Shown here: piece after piece, positions 1 to 10,585 of the stretch | How the letters are laid out: each line of letters opens with the position of its first letter | Numbering within the stretch: position 1 is the stretch's first letter | NCBI GenBank assembly: GCA_015680685.1 | Contig: MNCI01010440.1 | Coordinates: 67,173 to 107,586, forward strand | Reading direction: 5' to 3' | Length of the DNA stretch: 40,414 nucleotides | DNA from: Gnetum montanum | Taxonomy: Eukaryota; Streptophyta; Gnetopsida; Gnetales; Gnetaceae | Notes under the pieces: generated by a model | Database searches by the model: none | Seen by the model: the letters and a program-made list of their open reading frames with translations, nothing else | What the model was told of the DNA's origin: nothing | Position numbers and translations under genes: made by a program

Positions 1-559
1 TTTGGCTACCTTTTTAGTTTGATGGAGGAGTCTATGTAGATCCAATATTGGCACATCCATAGATCTATTCCTGTTAGTTCATGATATAACTAGGCAAAGG
101 TTGTTGGCCATTTGTTTACCACTTTTAGCAACTTCTTTTGATCTTAAGCAAGATTGGCATTTATGATTAATGGCTTTCTATTATCAAGATAAGCATATTC
201 TAGATTAATCGATAAAATTTTAAGCTTAAGGGGTTCCTATTAGGGCTGATCTAGAACCTTCAACTCTCCCTAATCCATCTTAATCTATGCATGAGGAAGT
301 TGACTATGAATCTACTCTATTTCATCTATGTGTTCAATGTAAGCACTTGTAAGGCATTTTGCTAGTTCCATGCATATTTTTAAATCAACATGATTCTCTA
401 TTATTAGCCACTAGGTACCATCTTATGGCTACTACATAAATGCACCTTTGAACAGATGACATTTTGGCATACTTATTGCATGTTGTGATGGATGTACTTT
501 GTATGGTTCATATCCTTTACATGCAATGGTACCTTGTATCACTATATGTAATGCATAAA

Positions 560-960
560 ACTTACTTCTTCTCTATTCTTTTAAATTCATTTTCTTGGAT
601 ATTTCTAAGGAAATATCTCGAATGGCTATCTTGATGTCAATGGTACTAAGCCAAGTCCTTTCCATGATAATGAAAAAGTTCCCTTTGCAATTATCCATCT
701 CGATCACTAGGAAATCTACCAGATAAGACCACCCATAGAAGATGATTACTATGTCCTCCTTGAATGCCAAATGGACAATGATGGACTAATCTGCAAGCTC
801 TAGTTTGATTTTGCATTTCATTAGTGGAGGTAGGTTCCAGATCTTATACATTTTCTAAGAAATTAGATTCACTCTAGAACCTAAGTCCAATAGAGCCTTG
901 CATAGATAATTCCCTATGATCTACAAATATATAAGAGGACTTCCAGGATTAGATAATTTC
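560..960 (-). pseudogene. Retropepsin-like protease remnant of element B
   Basis: The reverse strand encodes a recognisable aspartic protease segment of an Athila-like polyprotein. It has the run FYGWSYLVDFLVIEMDN, then a degraded IMERTWLST and the tail RDISLEISK, matching the protease segments of A (6230-6520) and C (about 26050-26390) position by position. The glycine of the usual IIMGR motif is glutamate here, and frame breaks separate it from the catalytic-Asp end, which should lie near 850-900. The enzyme would mature Gag and Pol in the retrotransposon particle. This copy cannot be functional. Confidence 0.7.
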
Positions 961-1199
961 CTAAGAAGATGGTGAGCCTTGATCCAATTAGTAACCACAT
1001 GGATTAGCGTAATAGTATATACATTAGAGGGTCTTTGGTTTAAAGGAGGCTCAAGAGTAATTTCAGAGATGGTAGATGCAAGGTTAGCAACGACAAGTGT
1101 GTGAGAGAATTTTGGAGGACTATTGGTCCTAAAGAAAGTCCTCTTTTGAGGTTTAGAGTTAGAACCACTTGGATGATTATCTGCCTATAAGTTAAATGC

Positions 1200-2574
1200 C
1201 TTCATGGCATTTCTTTGCTGTAGTTGTGGTCGAATTTCTCCCTGTATAAGTGGAGCAAATGGTAAGGGAGTAGTATTGGATGATGTAGAGTTCAGTGATG
1301 GATAGGGAGAAGGATAAGTAAATGAAGAATTAGGTCATGGAGTATGGATTTGATAAGATTTTGGAGCATAGTAGTGATAAGTGAAAGAATTATGGATTGC
1401 AAATCTATAAGGAGATACAAGCTACTGGACATAATATCCATAGGGATTTGACTATGGATAAGGGTGCTACTATCATGATGGTAGCATCCCCCATGACTAT
1501 GGATTTTGTAACTACTAATATTACTCTTAAGGTTGAGGTGGGACTCCACTTGGATAGTACTATGTTTGGTGGAACTATTGCCTATGATTTTCCTATGGAT
1601 AAGACAATCTCCTAAGTGATTTCCTTTTTACAAATTTTGAATTTAAGGAATACATCCCAAATTCTTGTAGATGCAACAGAATAGGAAAATATTCATTAGG
1701 ATGTTTGTACTAGCAGACATAACATCCATCATCATCTATTTGGAATCTACAACCTTATTGATCATTGCAGCCTTACATTTTTGCTTATGATACCCCTTAA
1801 CTATATCTTTCTTTCTCTTTATATCTTATTTATTACTCCCCTACTCTACCTTCTCCTCTAAAATTTTTAGAGTAGTTTGGAACTTCTCATCTAACGAGTC
1901 CCGCATGTTGTCCATTGTAGCTAATATCTCATAGATAGATTTTTGCATTAGAAAGATCTTTCTTTGCATCACTTTATCTAGTAGTGCTTTCTCTTTTGGA
2001 TTAGAGAAATGTATCTTCCTCTTGTGAATGAAAGAATATTTTTTATGTTCTTCTACACTCTCTTATTTTTTTCAAGTTTTCTTCTTCTTTGGTTACCTAT
2101 TCTATTATTTTTTGAATCTAATGGACTCTCATCTCAAAATGTTTCCTTTAGGCATAAACCCCAAGATTTTCTTATATTTTTTTTTTGAAGCCCATCTATG
2201 ATGTGGTGAAGTTTCTCTCTTTGAGAGAATCCATGGCCTAGGCATTGATGTAATAAAGAGTGGTGCCTACCCAGGGCTGTGTTTAAGGACTTATGATTTC
2301 CTTACTTCCATCCTTGAATCTACTTCCTCAAGTTAGACACTTGAGAGTACATTTGATATTTGTCATTAAATAGTTCTAACATAGTACTTCATTGGTGAAT
2401 GGATTCTAGTTCCAAAGATTGGTACTAACTTTTTGCTTCTTTTATGAGCAATCTTGGGAATAATTTCAACTTCTACTAATCATTTTTAATGTTTTATAAG
2501 GCACAGGCATCATGGAAATCTTGTAGATAATGTTGTGGTTCTAAATTAAATCTTCCTTTGAATTTGGGGATATT
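1200..2574 (-). pseudogene. gag remnant of element B, C-terminal half
   Basis: On the minus strand this is the homologue of the proline/glutamine-rich gag tail and nucleic-acid-binding part of A (about 4600-5900) and C (about 26700-28020). The right end, near 2480-2574, corresponds to the start of the capsid-like core, where C encodes NNIPRFEGG. No continuous frame survives. The open frames between 1292 and 1615 on both strands fall in the repetitive Tyr/Pro/Gln-rich gag tail and are not separate genes. The gag would form the virus-like particle. Confidence 0.65.
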
Positions 2575-2579
2575 GTTCA
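2575..2579. repeat. Target-site duplication of element A, left copy (GTTCA)
   Basis: GTTCA lies directly before the first TG of the left LTR. The same five bases follow the last CA of the right LTR at 12670-12674. Five bases is the usual Ty3/gypsy duplication length. The flanks join into continuous gag of element B when A is removed. Confidence 0.92.
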
Positions 2580-2605
2580 TGATAAATCGTGTTTTTCATC
2601 ACTCC

Positions 2606-2676
2606 GATATTGGGGTGGCCATGATATCAAGTACGTGATATCACGGCCCAAGATGTGATATCATACATTTGATATC
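2606..2676. promoter_or_regulatory. GATATC palindrome array in U3 of the element A 5' LTR
   Basis: GATATC palindromes begin at 2623, 2637, 2657 and 2671, with a one-base-off form (GATATT) at 2606. They lie just upstream of the TATA box. Flanking bases are mostly eroded CG (TGATATCA). The same array lies in the right LTR, in element C and in the LTR starting at 40370. An enhancer or protein-binding role is inference. Confidence 0.6.
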
Positions 2677-2695
2677 ATAGGGTTACTCGTGAGTC

Positions 2696-2703
2696 TATAA
2701 ATA
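2696..2703 (+). promoter_or_regulatory. LTR TATA box (TATAAATA), element A 5' LTR
   Basis: TATAAATA follows the palindrome array about 117 bases into the LTR. The same octamer occurs at the equivalent place in the other LTRs: 11913-11920 (+), and on the minus strand at 14611-14618, 20869-20876 and 29868-29875. This conservation supports it as the core promoter for retrotransposon transcription. Confidence 0.75.
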
Positions 2704-3436
2704 CAATGCCGAGGAGCACAATTGGGAGTAAGTTTTTAGTAGTCAAGTAGTGGAACTCTTACAGTTTGTCCATTTGAAAGTTAGAATATTTTCCAAGTAC
2801 TCGTAGTAGGAGGTCTAAGTGTGAATAGATCTTTATTCAAGCATTGATGTACATGAGCACACCATTGTGTTGGTAATAAATACGAACTCTTTGATCCATT
2901 CCTTGCAGCACTTGAGACTTTCTTTCTTATGCATTTACATATTGTTATTTTATGTAATTTACATTAATGTTATTTATGTAGTAATTAATTTTGATCAATT
3001 AAACAAATCATTAAATTACATAAGCATGACCCCTTCGAGCATATGTGTGACACATGGTAGCTTAGAAATGACTAGCGTTTGATAGCCTAGCAATGTTTGC
3101 ACAAAGTTTAGGATGTATTCAAGAAGTGGGAATGGTTACTCATGTTAGGCTAGATTAGACTATAGTTTACTTAGTAATTAATCGCTCTTACTTTTAATCA
3201 CTCTTACTTTCATTCTTGTTTTAGGTGAGTAATTCCATAAAAACACAAAATAATAAAAATCTTATGCCTCAGTCACACTAAACCATACAATTGCATTCCA
3301 CAAGTGGACTGGGAAGACATACACATTGTTTAGCTCTAGTGCACTTAGTAATTATAGTCTGTATAATTCAACCGGATTGCATGTGAATGCTTGTGATTCG
3401 TATGGTTGGACATAGGGGTACCTTACCACTCATCAT

Positions 3437-3455
3437 TGGCGTTATTGTTGGGGAC
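3437..3455 (+). other. Primer-binding site, tRNA-Asp type, element A
   Basis: TGGCGTTATTGTTGGGGAC begins two bases after the LTR. It resembles the Athila-type site complementary to the 3' end of tRNA-Asp, with C-to-T changes at likely methylated CG positions. Element C keeps a better version at 29140-29158. Confidence 0.8.
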
Positions 3456-3645
3456 TGCAGTTCTTCATGCACTATCTAAAACTAGTGAAACTTAGTAACC
3501 TCATTGTTCAAACACTAAGAGTCAAATCCTATGAAAATAAAAATTATTATCATTATCATTAAATTAAATCTCAATTGCACACTATTTATTAACACAAAAT
3601 ATCTTCTTCTCATAAGAGCCCATCTCCGCCTAGGGTAATTCAGGT
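3456..3645. other. 5' untranslated leader of element A
   Basis: About 190 bases between primer site and first gag homology, AT-rich and without an open frame. The packaging signal is expected here in this class of element, but no specific motif is visible. Confidence 0.5.
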
Positions 3646-5900
3646 GCTTCAACAATACCAGGTGGTATATGCTCATCTCGATGAGTATGTACCAAATTTT
3701 ACCTTCATCTTACATCAAAATGAATTGATGTGGTGGCGTGATATGGAAGGCAACATTGTGTTGCCACCTGATCGATCTATTCTCGCAATGCTCCAACTAA
3801 TGCTTGCATGACACAGGCTTCAACATCTCTATGGAGAATATGAGATGCAAGATCTCGACTCAAGGGATTATCATCCTACTAAAGTGCAAAGATTAAGGGA
3901 TCAGCAACTGGAGCACCAACATGAGCTTGTGAAGGGCAAGGGATGAAATATCTTTCCACCTCTGCTTGGCCCAATTGATGAAGGTGACCATTTCTTTAGT
4001 GATTCTCCTCTCTTTGACTTCATTCAAGGAGCCCTCAACCAAAATGTACAATCCACAATCCATAATCTAGGTTCTAGTCAAAACAGATCCAATGACAAAA
4101 ATGGATCCAAAGAAGCGAGTTAAGAAAAGGGAGACAAAGGAGATCATGATCATGATCGTGGTTGCAAGCATCAAAGGAAGCGTGATAAGCGTCAGTGTGA
4201 AGCAAGTTTCCCTTCTTCTTCCCCTTCATCATCATCATCTTCTTCTTCATCTAATTTAGATCATGGTCACAAAAGAAATAACCATGATCAATAACCATGA
4301 TGGAGGTGATCAATGGGACCAGAACAACAGAAGGAACTATCAGGACAGTCGTGACCGAAGATGTGGCCAATCTAGAGAGGCCCACCATCAAGAAAGAAGG
4401 GCTAGTAGAGAACATCATAAGCACCACCATCATGGCCTTGATGAACTTCTACTTACTACTCAGGGCATGTTGAATATTTTAGAGGCTATGAGAATTCCAA
4501 CCAAGCACATGAAAGACAACAAAATAAAGAGGCTGGATATGAACAACATCCCTCAGTTCGAGGGAGGATATGATGCTGATCCTCAAAATCATCTCCAAGC
4601 CTTCTAAGATGCATGTGCCTTGTAGAACATTGAAAATGATTGGCAAAAGCTAGAGTTATTTCCAAGGACACTTATAAAGGAAGCAAAAAATTGGTATCGA
4701 TCCTTGGAACCAGAATTAATCAGGTGGTGGAGTACGATGTTGGAATTATTCAATGACAAATATCAAACATACTCCCAAGTATCCAATCTAAGAAAATAAA
4801 TTCAAGGGTAGAAACAAGGGAATCATGAGCCCTTGGATGTTACTATTGGCCGTTACTACTCTCTATTACATAGGTGTCCTGGCCATGGATACTCTCAACT
4901 TGATCAGCTTCACCATATCATAGATGGGTTGCGATCTGAAACTAGGAAAACCTTTAGCATCTATGCCCAAGGGAGATTGATAGAGTTAAGTGCCCGTTGG
5001 ATTCAAAAATTAATTGAGTAGGTAGCCAAGGAGGAGGGAGAATTGAGAAAATGTGAAAGTGCAAAAGAATACAATAGAGATCCTTCTATTCAGATTTTGT
5101 GACAGTGAGGATGAATTTGTTAGAGATGAGGTGGTTAAACAGAAAACCTTGCCATTCCAAAAATTACAATAAAAAATCATGGCTAAGGTTGATCAACTAT
5201 GGGACTCCATGGACAATAAGTTTCAAGTTGTCTTAAAAATTGTTGAAAAGTCCAAAGAGCAAAGTGGGGAATGTAAGCCTTAGAGATGTAAGGAAGCTAA
5301 ACGTGCCATATCTAAGGGTAAAGGTAAAATGGCTGCAATAGTGATGGCTATGGATAGCATTTCAAATGATGATGGTAGGTGTGATTTTTGCTAGTATGAC
5401 CATCCTAAGGGATGTTGTCCAATTGTATCACACTTTTAGGAATTTGAGGTGTATGCCTTGCATCCATGACTTGCACAAAGGCAAATGCCCAAAAGATTAT
5501 CTTATCCACAAGGCAATCCTCAACAGTTCCACCAATCACAACAATACTATCCAAGTGGAACTCCTCTGCAACCCTATGAATTGTACTAGCAATGGCAGCA
5601 ACCACAATCGTGGGCATTACCACCTCCAAGGCAACAATACCCTTACCAGCAACCAAATCCCTACAGTTACTATGTTCAATAACCTTCATCTTCAAGGGAC
5701 TCCTCTGGTCATGTTGCTACTTACCAACCTCACCACTACCCTTCTGAAACATACCAATCACCATATCTAAGGAGGGATGCCACCTACTACCCTCATGCAC
5801 CTCCTATTCCTACACCTACTCCTCCACCTCCTGCATAGCTACCACCTACTCCATCCATGCAGGGTGAATTGCCTGCACAACCATAGTAAAGAAATGCCAT
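3646..5900 (+). pseudogene. gag of element A (capsid/nucleocapsid), broken
   Basis: The N-terminal block (about 3657-3945) reads YVPNFTFILHQNE then MEGNIVLPPDRS, shared with B and C. A highly charged Arg/His/Ser-rich linker follows (about 4100-4440). The capsid-like retrotransposon gag core is at about 4535-5030, with FEGGYDADPQNHLQ, FPRTLIKEAKNWY and LLHRCPGHGYSQ. A zinc knuckle of CX2CX3HX4C spacing lies at 5380-5418, interrupted by a TAG at 5392-5394. The last part (about 5450-5890) is rich in Gln, Pro and Tyr. Several stops split the frame, as in DACAL*NIEN near 4622. The protein would assemble the particle and bind RNA. This copy cannot do so. Confidence 0.85.
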
Positions 5901-6189
5901 GAGGGTAGTTAATCAGTAAATGATTAACCCATCTAGCGGATTGGAATCATGAATGAAGAAAAGACCCTTCTTCTAACCTCGCAATCCACCAAAGCCCTTA
6001 GACACATTAGTGATTAGTAACCCTACTCCTCCACCTTCCTCTATTTCCTTTCTATATGAGTCCCCTTCAAATCAAAATCCTTCTTGAATCCATACTATAA
6101 TGTTGACACTTGATGTATCCAATTGGATTCAAGCGGGTAACTTGCCCAAAAAGATAGTTGATCTCGAGAGTCCCCTAGTTTACTTACAA

Positions 6190-6611
6190 TCACTAGGAAT
6201 GAGTCGTGTAAGGCTCTTCTTGACTCTGGTTCTGGTGTTAATTTGATCTCACATTATATGTACACAATGTGGAATCTTCTTCCTTTGAAGAAGAGCAACA
6301 TCTGGCTAGAATTAGCGGACCAGTCCATCACTATTCCATTGGTACTAGTTAAGGACATCATCACCATTGTTTGTGAGTGGTCATATCCTATTAATTTCTT
6401 AGTAATCAAAGTGGAGAACTATAAGGGGGACTTTCCAGTTATTATGGGAAGGGTGTGGCTAAGTACTATGGATGCCAAAATGGGCATTAGAGATCTTTCC
6501 TTAGAAATATCAAAAGAAAATGAATTTGGAAAGATCGAAAAAAAGAGAGTTCCATGTACTACATACAATGATTTAGGATGCCATTGTGTGCAGAAGTTAT
6601 GGTCAGTTTAG
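6190..6611 (+). pseudogene. Aspartic protease domain of element A
   Basis: The catalytic motif ALLDSGSGVNLIS is readable across 6210-6251, although an in-frame ATG for the longest open frame begins only at 6243 in a different register, so a frameshift separates them. Downstream come the flap-region homology LELADQSITIPL and the second conserved block NFLVIKVENYKGDFPVIMGR followed by VWLSTMDAKMGIRDLSLE, with the MGR glycine intact. It would cleave the Gag-Pol precursor. The order gag-protease-RT and the spacing are normal for Ty3/gypsy. Confidence 0.82.
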
Positions 6612-6879
6612 CAAACATCTATCTCTGCATTCAAGTAGTGTGCACTAGAAGCTGATATCTAGAGATGTCAATATGTAGCAGCCACAAAACAAGAAGGCGC
6701 CCATGGCTGATAGCTGATTCTAACAACAATACATTATGCATGGAACCAAATGAGGGCCTAATGTATGAGTATATTGCAAGTATGGATGAACTCGAGCAAG
6801 TTCATCACTAGCTCTCTAAAGGAGCAAATGATGATGTCAGTTGTGATGAGCTAGAAATTCCTAACAATTTTAAATAAAA

Positions 6880-7850
6880 GCCCCTTGAATTGAAGATGCT
6901 ACCAACTAGAATGGAGTACGTATTTTTCAAAAATGGGAGGCCAATTATCATTAATTCCAAGCTTACTACTAAACATAAGAGAAAATTAATAAAGGTTATG
7001 GAAAAGTGGTCAACAGCCTTCGCCTGGTCATATTCTAAATTCATTGGGATAGATCGAAGAATATGCCAGCACCGAATATACACTGATCTTGCCGTCAAGT
7101 TGAAACGACAACCGTAGTGACATTTGAATCCCAAGTTAAAATAGATTTTCAAAGAGGAGATTGAACAACTCCTCAAAGTAGGATTCATTTACCCTGCCAC
7201 AAATAGTGAGTGGGTCAGCCCACTCATGACTGTGCCAAGGAAAGGAGGCAAATGACAAGTGTGCATTAACTTTCAACTACTCAACATGGCAACTTTTAAG
7301 GATCATTTTCTGTTGTCTTTCGTCAACCAAGTATTGGACACTATTTCAAGGCATAGTTATTAAATATTTCTTGATAGTTATAGTGGCTATAACCAAATTT
7401 AGATTACACCAGAGGACCAAGCAAAGATAACTTTCACAAGTCCTTGGGGGACTTTTGCTTACCATCAGATGCCATTTGGTCTATGTAATGCCCCAGCCAC
7501 ATTTCAATGATTAGTTCTTAGCAATTTCCAATAATAGATTGGCAGCAAGGTAGAAGCCTTTATGGATGATTTTTCTACCTATGAAGCTACATTCAAGCAA
7601 GCCTTGGACCATCTTGAACAGGTGTTGAAAAGATGTGTTGAAACAAACCTCCAGCTTAATTGGCAAAAGAGCCATCTTATGGTCCAGGAAGGCATAGTCT
7701 TGGGGCATCACATCTCAAAAGCAAGAATCGAGGTGGACCCTAAAAAAATAAGGGTCATCCAAGGAATAACCTGCCAACCCAAAACAATCAAAAAAATTTG
7801 GTCATTCCTTGGTCATACTAGCTATTACCGATGATTCATTGAAATTTTTT
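6880..7850 (+). pseudogene. Reverse transcriptase domain of element A, broken
   Basis: The pre-RT block reads LPTRMEYVFFKNGRP (6897 onward). The RT proper follows with EEIEQLLKVGFIYP, SEWVSPL, SYSGYNQI, TFTSPWGTFAYHQMPFGLCN and the catalytic FMDDFS at 7559-7570, so both metal-binding aspartates are encoded. The thumb segment QEGIVLGHHISKARIEVDP and FLGHTSYYR follow. The FMDDFS box with VLKRCVETNLQLNWQK places it near the Athila branch. At least eight stops interrupt it, for example near 7115 and 7508. It would copy genomic RNA into DNA. Confidence 0.9.
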
Positions 7851-8400
7851 CCAAAATCACCAAGCCATTAGTAGAATTGACAAAGAAGGATGCATCATTC
7901 TTGTGGACCCCTACATGTGAATTAGCATTCCAGCAATTGAAGCAAAAGCTTGTTGAAAACCCCATTCTTCAAGCACCAAATTGGTCCAGATCATTTCATG
8001 TGATGATCAATGCATCCAATTATGCTTTAGGGCTAGTGCTTACATAGATGGATGATCAAAAATGTCCATATTACATTCACTGCGTAAGCTAGAGCATCAC
8101 AAGTGCACAACTGAACTACACCACCACAAAAAAGGAGTTAATGGTATGGTGTTCACTTTAGAGAAGTTCAAGCACTATGTTCTTGACTACAAAGTGTTTG
8201 TGCACATAGATCATAGCGCCATTAGATTTCTAATGAACAAGCCAACGGTGAGTCCCTGTGTCATACGGTGGCTTGTGATTTTGCAGGAATTCGATCTCAC
8301 AATGGTAGATCATAAAGGTGTGGAGAATGTGGTCACGGATCACTTATCATGACTAAGATGAAATGACAAGGAGAAAGAGAGTCTTGTATTTGATCAATTC
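7851..8400 (+). pseudogene. RNase H domain of element A, broken, first catalytic Asp lost
   Basis: Homology starts with the connection segment [15 protein letters not shown] and continues to INASNYALG. The first catalytic aspartate is Asn (AAT at 8009-8011) where element C has TDASNYALG. Later motifs KELM, HIDHSAIRFL and VVTDHLS are kept. A frame change occurs near 8060, so the open frame 8062-8352 covers only the second half. The domain would remove RNA from the RNA-DNA hybrid during reverse transcription. Confidence 0.82.
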
Positions 8401-8579
8401 CCTAATGAATCTCTCCTTGTAGGTGCTATTAATGCACAAATGCCTGATGAACCAAAATGGTACGACACCATCCTCACTTATCTACTCAAGTAAGAACTAT
8501 CGTAAGGGCTAAATACTAAAAAGAAATAAAAATTTCTTCACCAAGTTAAATATTTCATAGAGATTAATGAAAACCTTTA

Positions 8580-9690
8580 CAAGGTTTGTCCCGATAGCCT
8601 GGTATGTTGGTGTGTCCCTAATATGAATCAACTATGCATTCTTCAAAATGCTCATGAAGGTTCTTGTGGGGGCCATTATGTTGGGAGATGCACAGCTATA
8701 AAAATCCTCGTGGCAGGATATTATTGGCCAACAATATTTAGGGATGCACACCAATTTTTCCATGCTTGTGATCATTGCCAAAGGGATGGTGGAATGACAG
8801 CTTGAATGAAGGGACCACAATAATGGATACAACCTCTTGAACCATTTGACATTTGGGGCATTGACTTGATGGGTTCCATCACACCTTTATCAAATGAAAA
8901 GGCATATATAATAGTCACAGTTGACTATTATACCAAGGGGGTAGAAGCAACAGCTGTCATCGACTGTACATCCACCACTACTGCTTAGTTTATACAACAA
9001 AACATCATAAACAGGTTTCATATACCTCGTGTGTTAATTTCTGATAATGGAACTCATTTACAAATGCCACTTTCCGAAAACTGATGTAGTGCTTGGGGGG
9101 AACATAAACTCACAACACCATATCACCTCCAAGCCAATGGTCAAGCTGAGGTCACTAATTGGGAGATTACACAAATCTTAACGTGTACCATTAGCAAATA
9201 CTAAAGGGACTAGAGCACTAAATTAAATTATGCCCTTTGGGCCTATTTCTCCACATGGAAGCTTTCCATAGGTTATTCTTCCTATGAGCTTGTGTACATA
9301 AAACTACCAATATTGCCCATCCAATCCGAGCTCTGTATACTCTCTACAACCTGTAACCTTGACCTAGACCTAAGTCTAACATAGAAAGAACAATTAATGA
9401 GTCTCAACTTGCTAAAAAAATTGGTTAATGGCCCTATCATCCAACGAGATGCATAAGGCATTCAACAAGAAACACCATGACCTCAAAATAAGAAAAGTCA
9501 AGTTTTAACCAAGAGACAAGGTTCTTTATTGGAATCCTATACATGTACCCCAATGAACCAAATTTCAAACATTATGGGAAGGACCTTACATCATAGATGA
9601 GACTTTTCCATCTAGGTCCATGATCATCTACAAACCTAACAGCCCAGAAAAAAAATAACTAGTCAACATTCAACAAATAAAACCTTTCCA
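8580..9690 (+). pseudogene. Integrase of element A, broken
   Basis: The zinc-binding H2C2 domain is visible as AHEGSCGGHYVG ... CDHCQRDGG (about 8648-8800). The catalytic core follows with GIDLMG (first Asp), SDNGTH (second Asp, near 9040) and NGQAEVTN (the Glu, near 9135), in different frames. The C-terminal SH3-like segment reads LWEGPYIIDETFPS and KPFHEL (to about 9690). Stops and frameshifts lie between the motifs. The enzyme would insert the element DNA with a 5-base stagger, as the GTTCA duplications show an ancestor did. Confidence 0.85.
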
Positions 9691-9778
9691 TGAGCTCAAG
9701 CCAACCAACACAACAAACATCTCGTCAAATGAACAACCAGTCTCAATCTTTCAAATCTCTCCCTTCCAACTTAGTCAT

Positions 9779-9789
9779 GGGGGAGATGG
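9779..9789 (+). other. Internal polypurine tract candidate, element A
   Basis: GGGGGAGATGG follows the integrase end and is identical, with the same flanking GCCAC, to the reverse complement of 22884-22894 in element C. Its conservation in otherwise decayed sequence, 2 kb before the LTR, suggests a second plus-strand priming site. That role is inference. Confidence 0.45.
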
Positions 9790-10423
9790 CCACCCATACT
9801 AACACCTTAGGCAGCTCCTTAGTTTTTGAACTTTTTGTTTTACACATTTTTGGTTTTACAACTTTTTTTTTCTTTGTTTTACATATTTTTATTTTTAAGG
9901 TTATTGGTCTTTTGTTAGTTTTTATTTTACACCAATATTAATATATTCAATATTTATTATCTACATTTTTATTTTCTTTTATGGTTATGTCACTTGTGTT
10001 TGATGTGTTTCTCTACTTTTTTTGCTAATAAGGTGGCAAGTACAATGGTAATACACTACTCGATGGTGGTATGATTTATTTGTAATTTGATTGTTGATGT
10101 CTGGTTTCTGACTTTGAATGTCGTTATTGACAATTGGAACATGGTTTCTTTTCATGTAACAGGCAGTGAGTCCACATCATCCACCCATCCACATACTCTA
10201 TGGTTTTCCTTATTTTGGAAACATACAGTCTTTTCTTCATTAATAAAACTTTAATAAATTGGTGACTTGTGTAGTTTCCAAAATCGAGAAGGAAACAAAG
10301 GTTTGGACAGGGTGTGGCTTTAAAGGGATGCAATATTCTTTGTGCTTTTTTGTTTTCTTGTGTGTAGGAGTGTTCTCGTAAGCTTCTCACTATTCTATGT
10401 TATTTCATAATAGGAAGTCAAAT

Positions 10424-10585
10424 AAGTCTTTACATGGTGTGGTCTTCATCACAGAAAAAAAAGATAAGAATTCAAAGTACACCCCTTGGACAAAATAAAT
10501 GAAAAAAATGCATGGGTCTTTGCATGGTGTGATTCCCATTTAGAAAAAACATGGGAATTCAAGCACACCCCTTAAACCAAATAAA
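10424..10585 (+). repeat. Two-unit tandem repeat in the element A tail (period about 90 bases)
   Basis: Units 10424-10499 and 10514-10585 share the frame (A/G)(A/G)GTCTTT(A/G)CATGGTGTG, a purine-rich middle, GAATTCAA and ACACCCCTT...AAATAAA. Element C has one such unit, on the minus strand at about 22270-22346. A is therefore the duplicated form or C lost one unit. Confidence 0.7.

Larger units (their letters stand above)
1..2579 (-). mobile_element. Element B, left part: Athila/OTA-like Ty3/gypsy element, interrupted by element A
   Basis: Read on the minus strand, this stretch runs from the middle of gag (right) through the protease into the protease-RT spacer (left edge), with many stops and frameshifts. 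Its sequence just left of 2575 continues in register at 12675, judged against the uninterrupted gag of element C near 28010-28050. Element A therefore split it. Its RT, integrase and 3' LTR would lie beyond the left edge of the window. It is the most decayed of the three family members A, B and C. Confidence 0.85.
2580..3435 (+). repeat. 5' LTR of element A
   Basis: Starts TGATAAATC and ends CTCATCA. It is near-identical along its length to 11783-12669, apart from small insertions in that copy (a 13-base palindrome unit and a stretch near 12530-12560). U3 carries the GATATC array, followed by TATAAATA at 2696-2703. The 71-codon open frame at 2867-3082 lies wholly inside the LTR and recurs in the other LTR because the LTRs are copies. 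Confidence 0.93.

Noticed and set aside
1292-1615. Opposing open frames on both strands as overlapping genes
   Set aside because: They fall in the repetitive gag tail of element B, where the codon bias of one strand keeps the other open.
2606-2676. A CRISPR-like or satellite array based on the repeated GATATC units
   Set aside because: The units are short palindromes with irregular spacing in an LTR promoter. There are no constant-length repeats or unique spacers, and the setting is a plant nuclear genome.
2867-3082. 71-codon open frame with a near-identical partner at 12084-12299, looking like a conserved small protein
   Set aside because: Both lie at the same place inside the two LTRs of element A. 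They are alike because LTRs are copies, and the frame is not kept in B or C.
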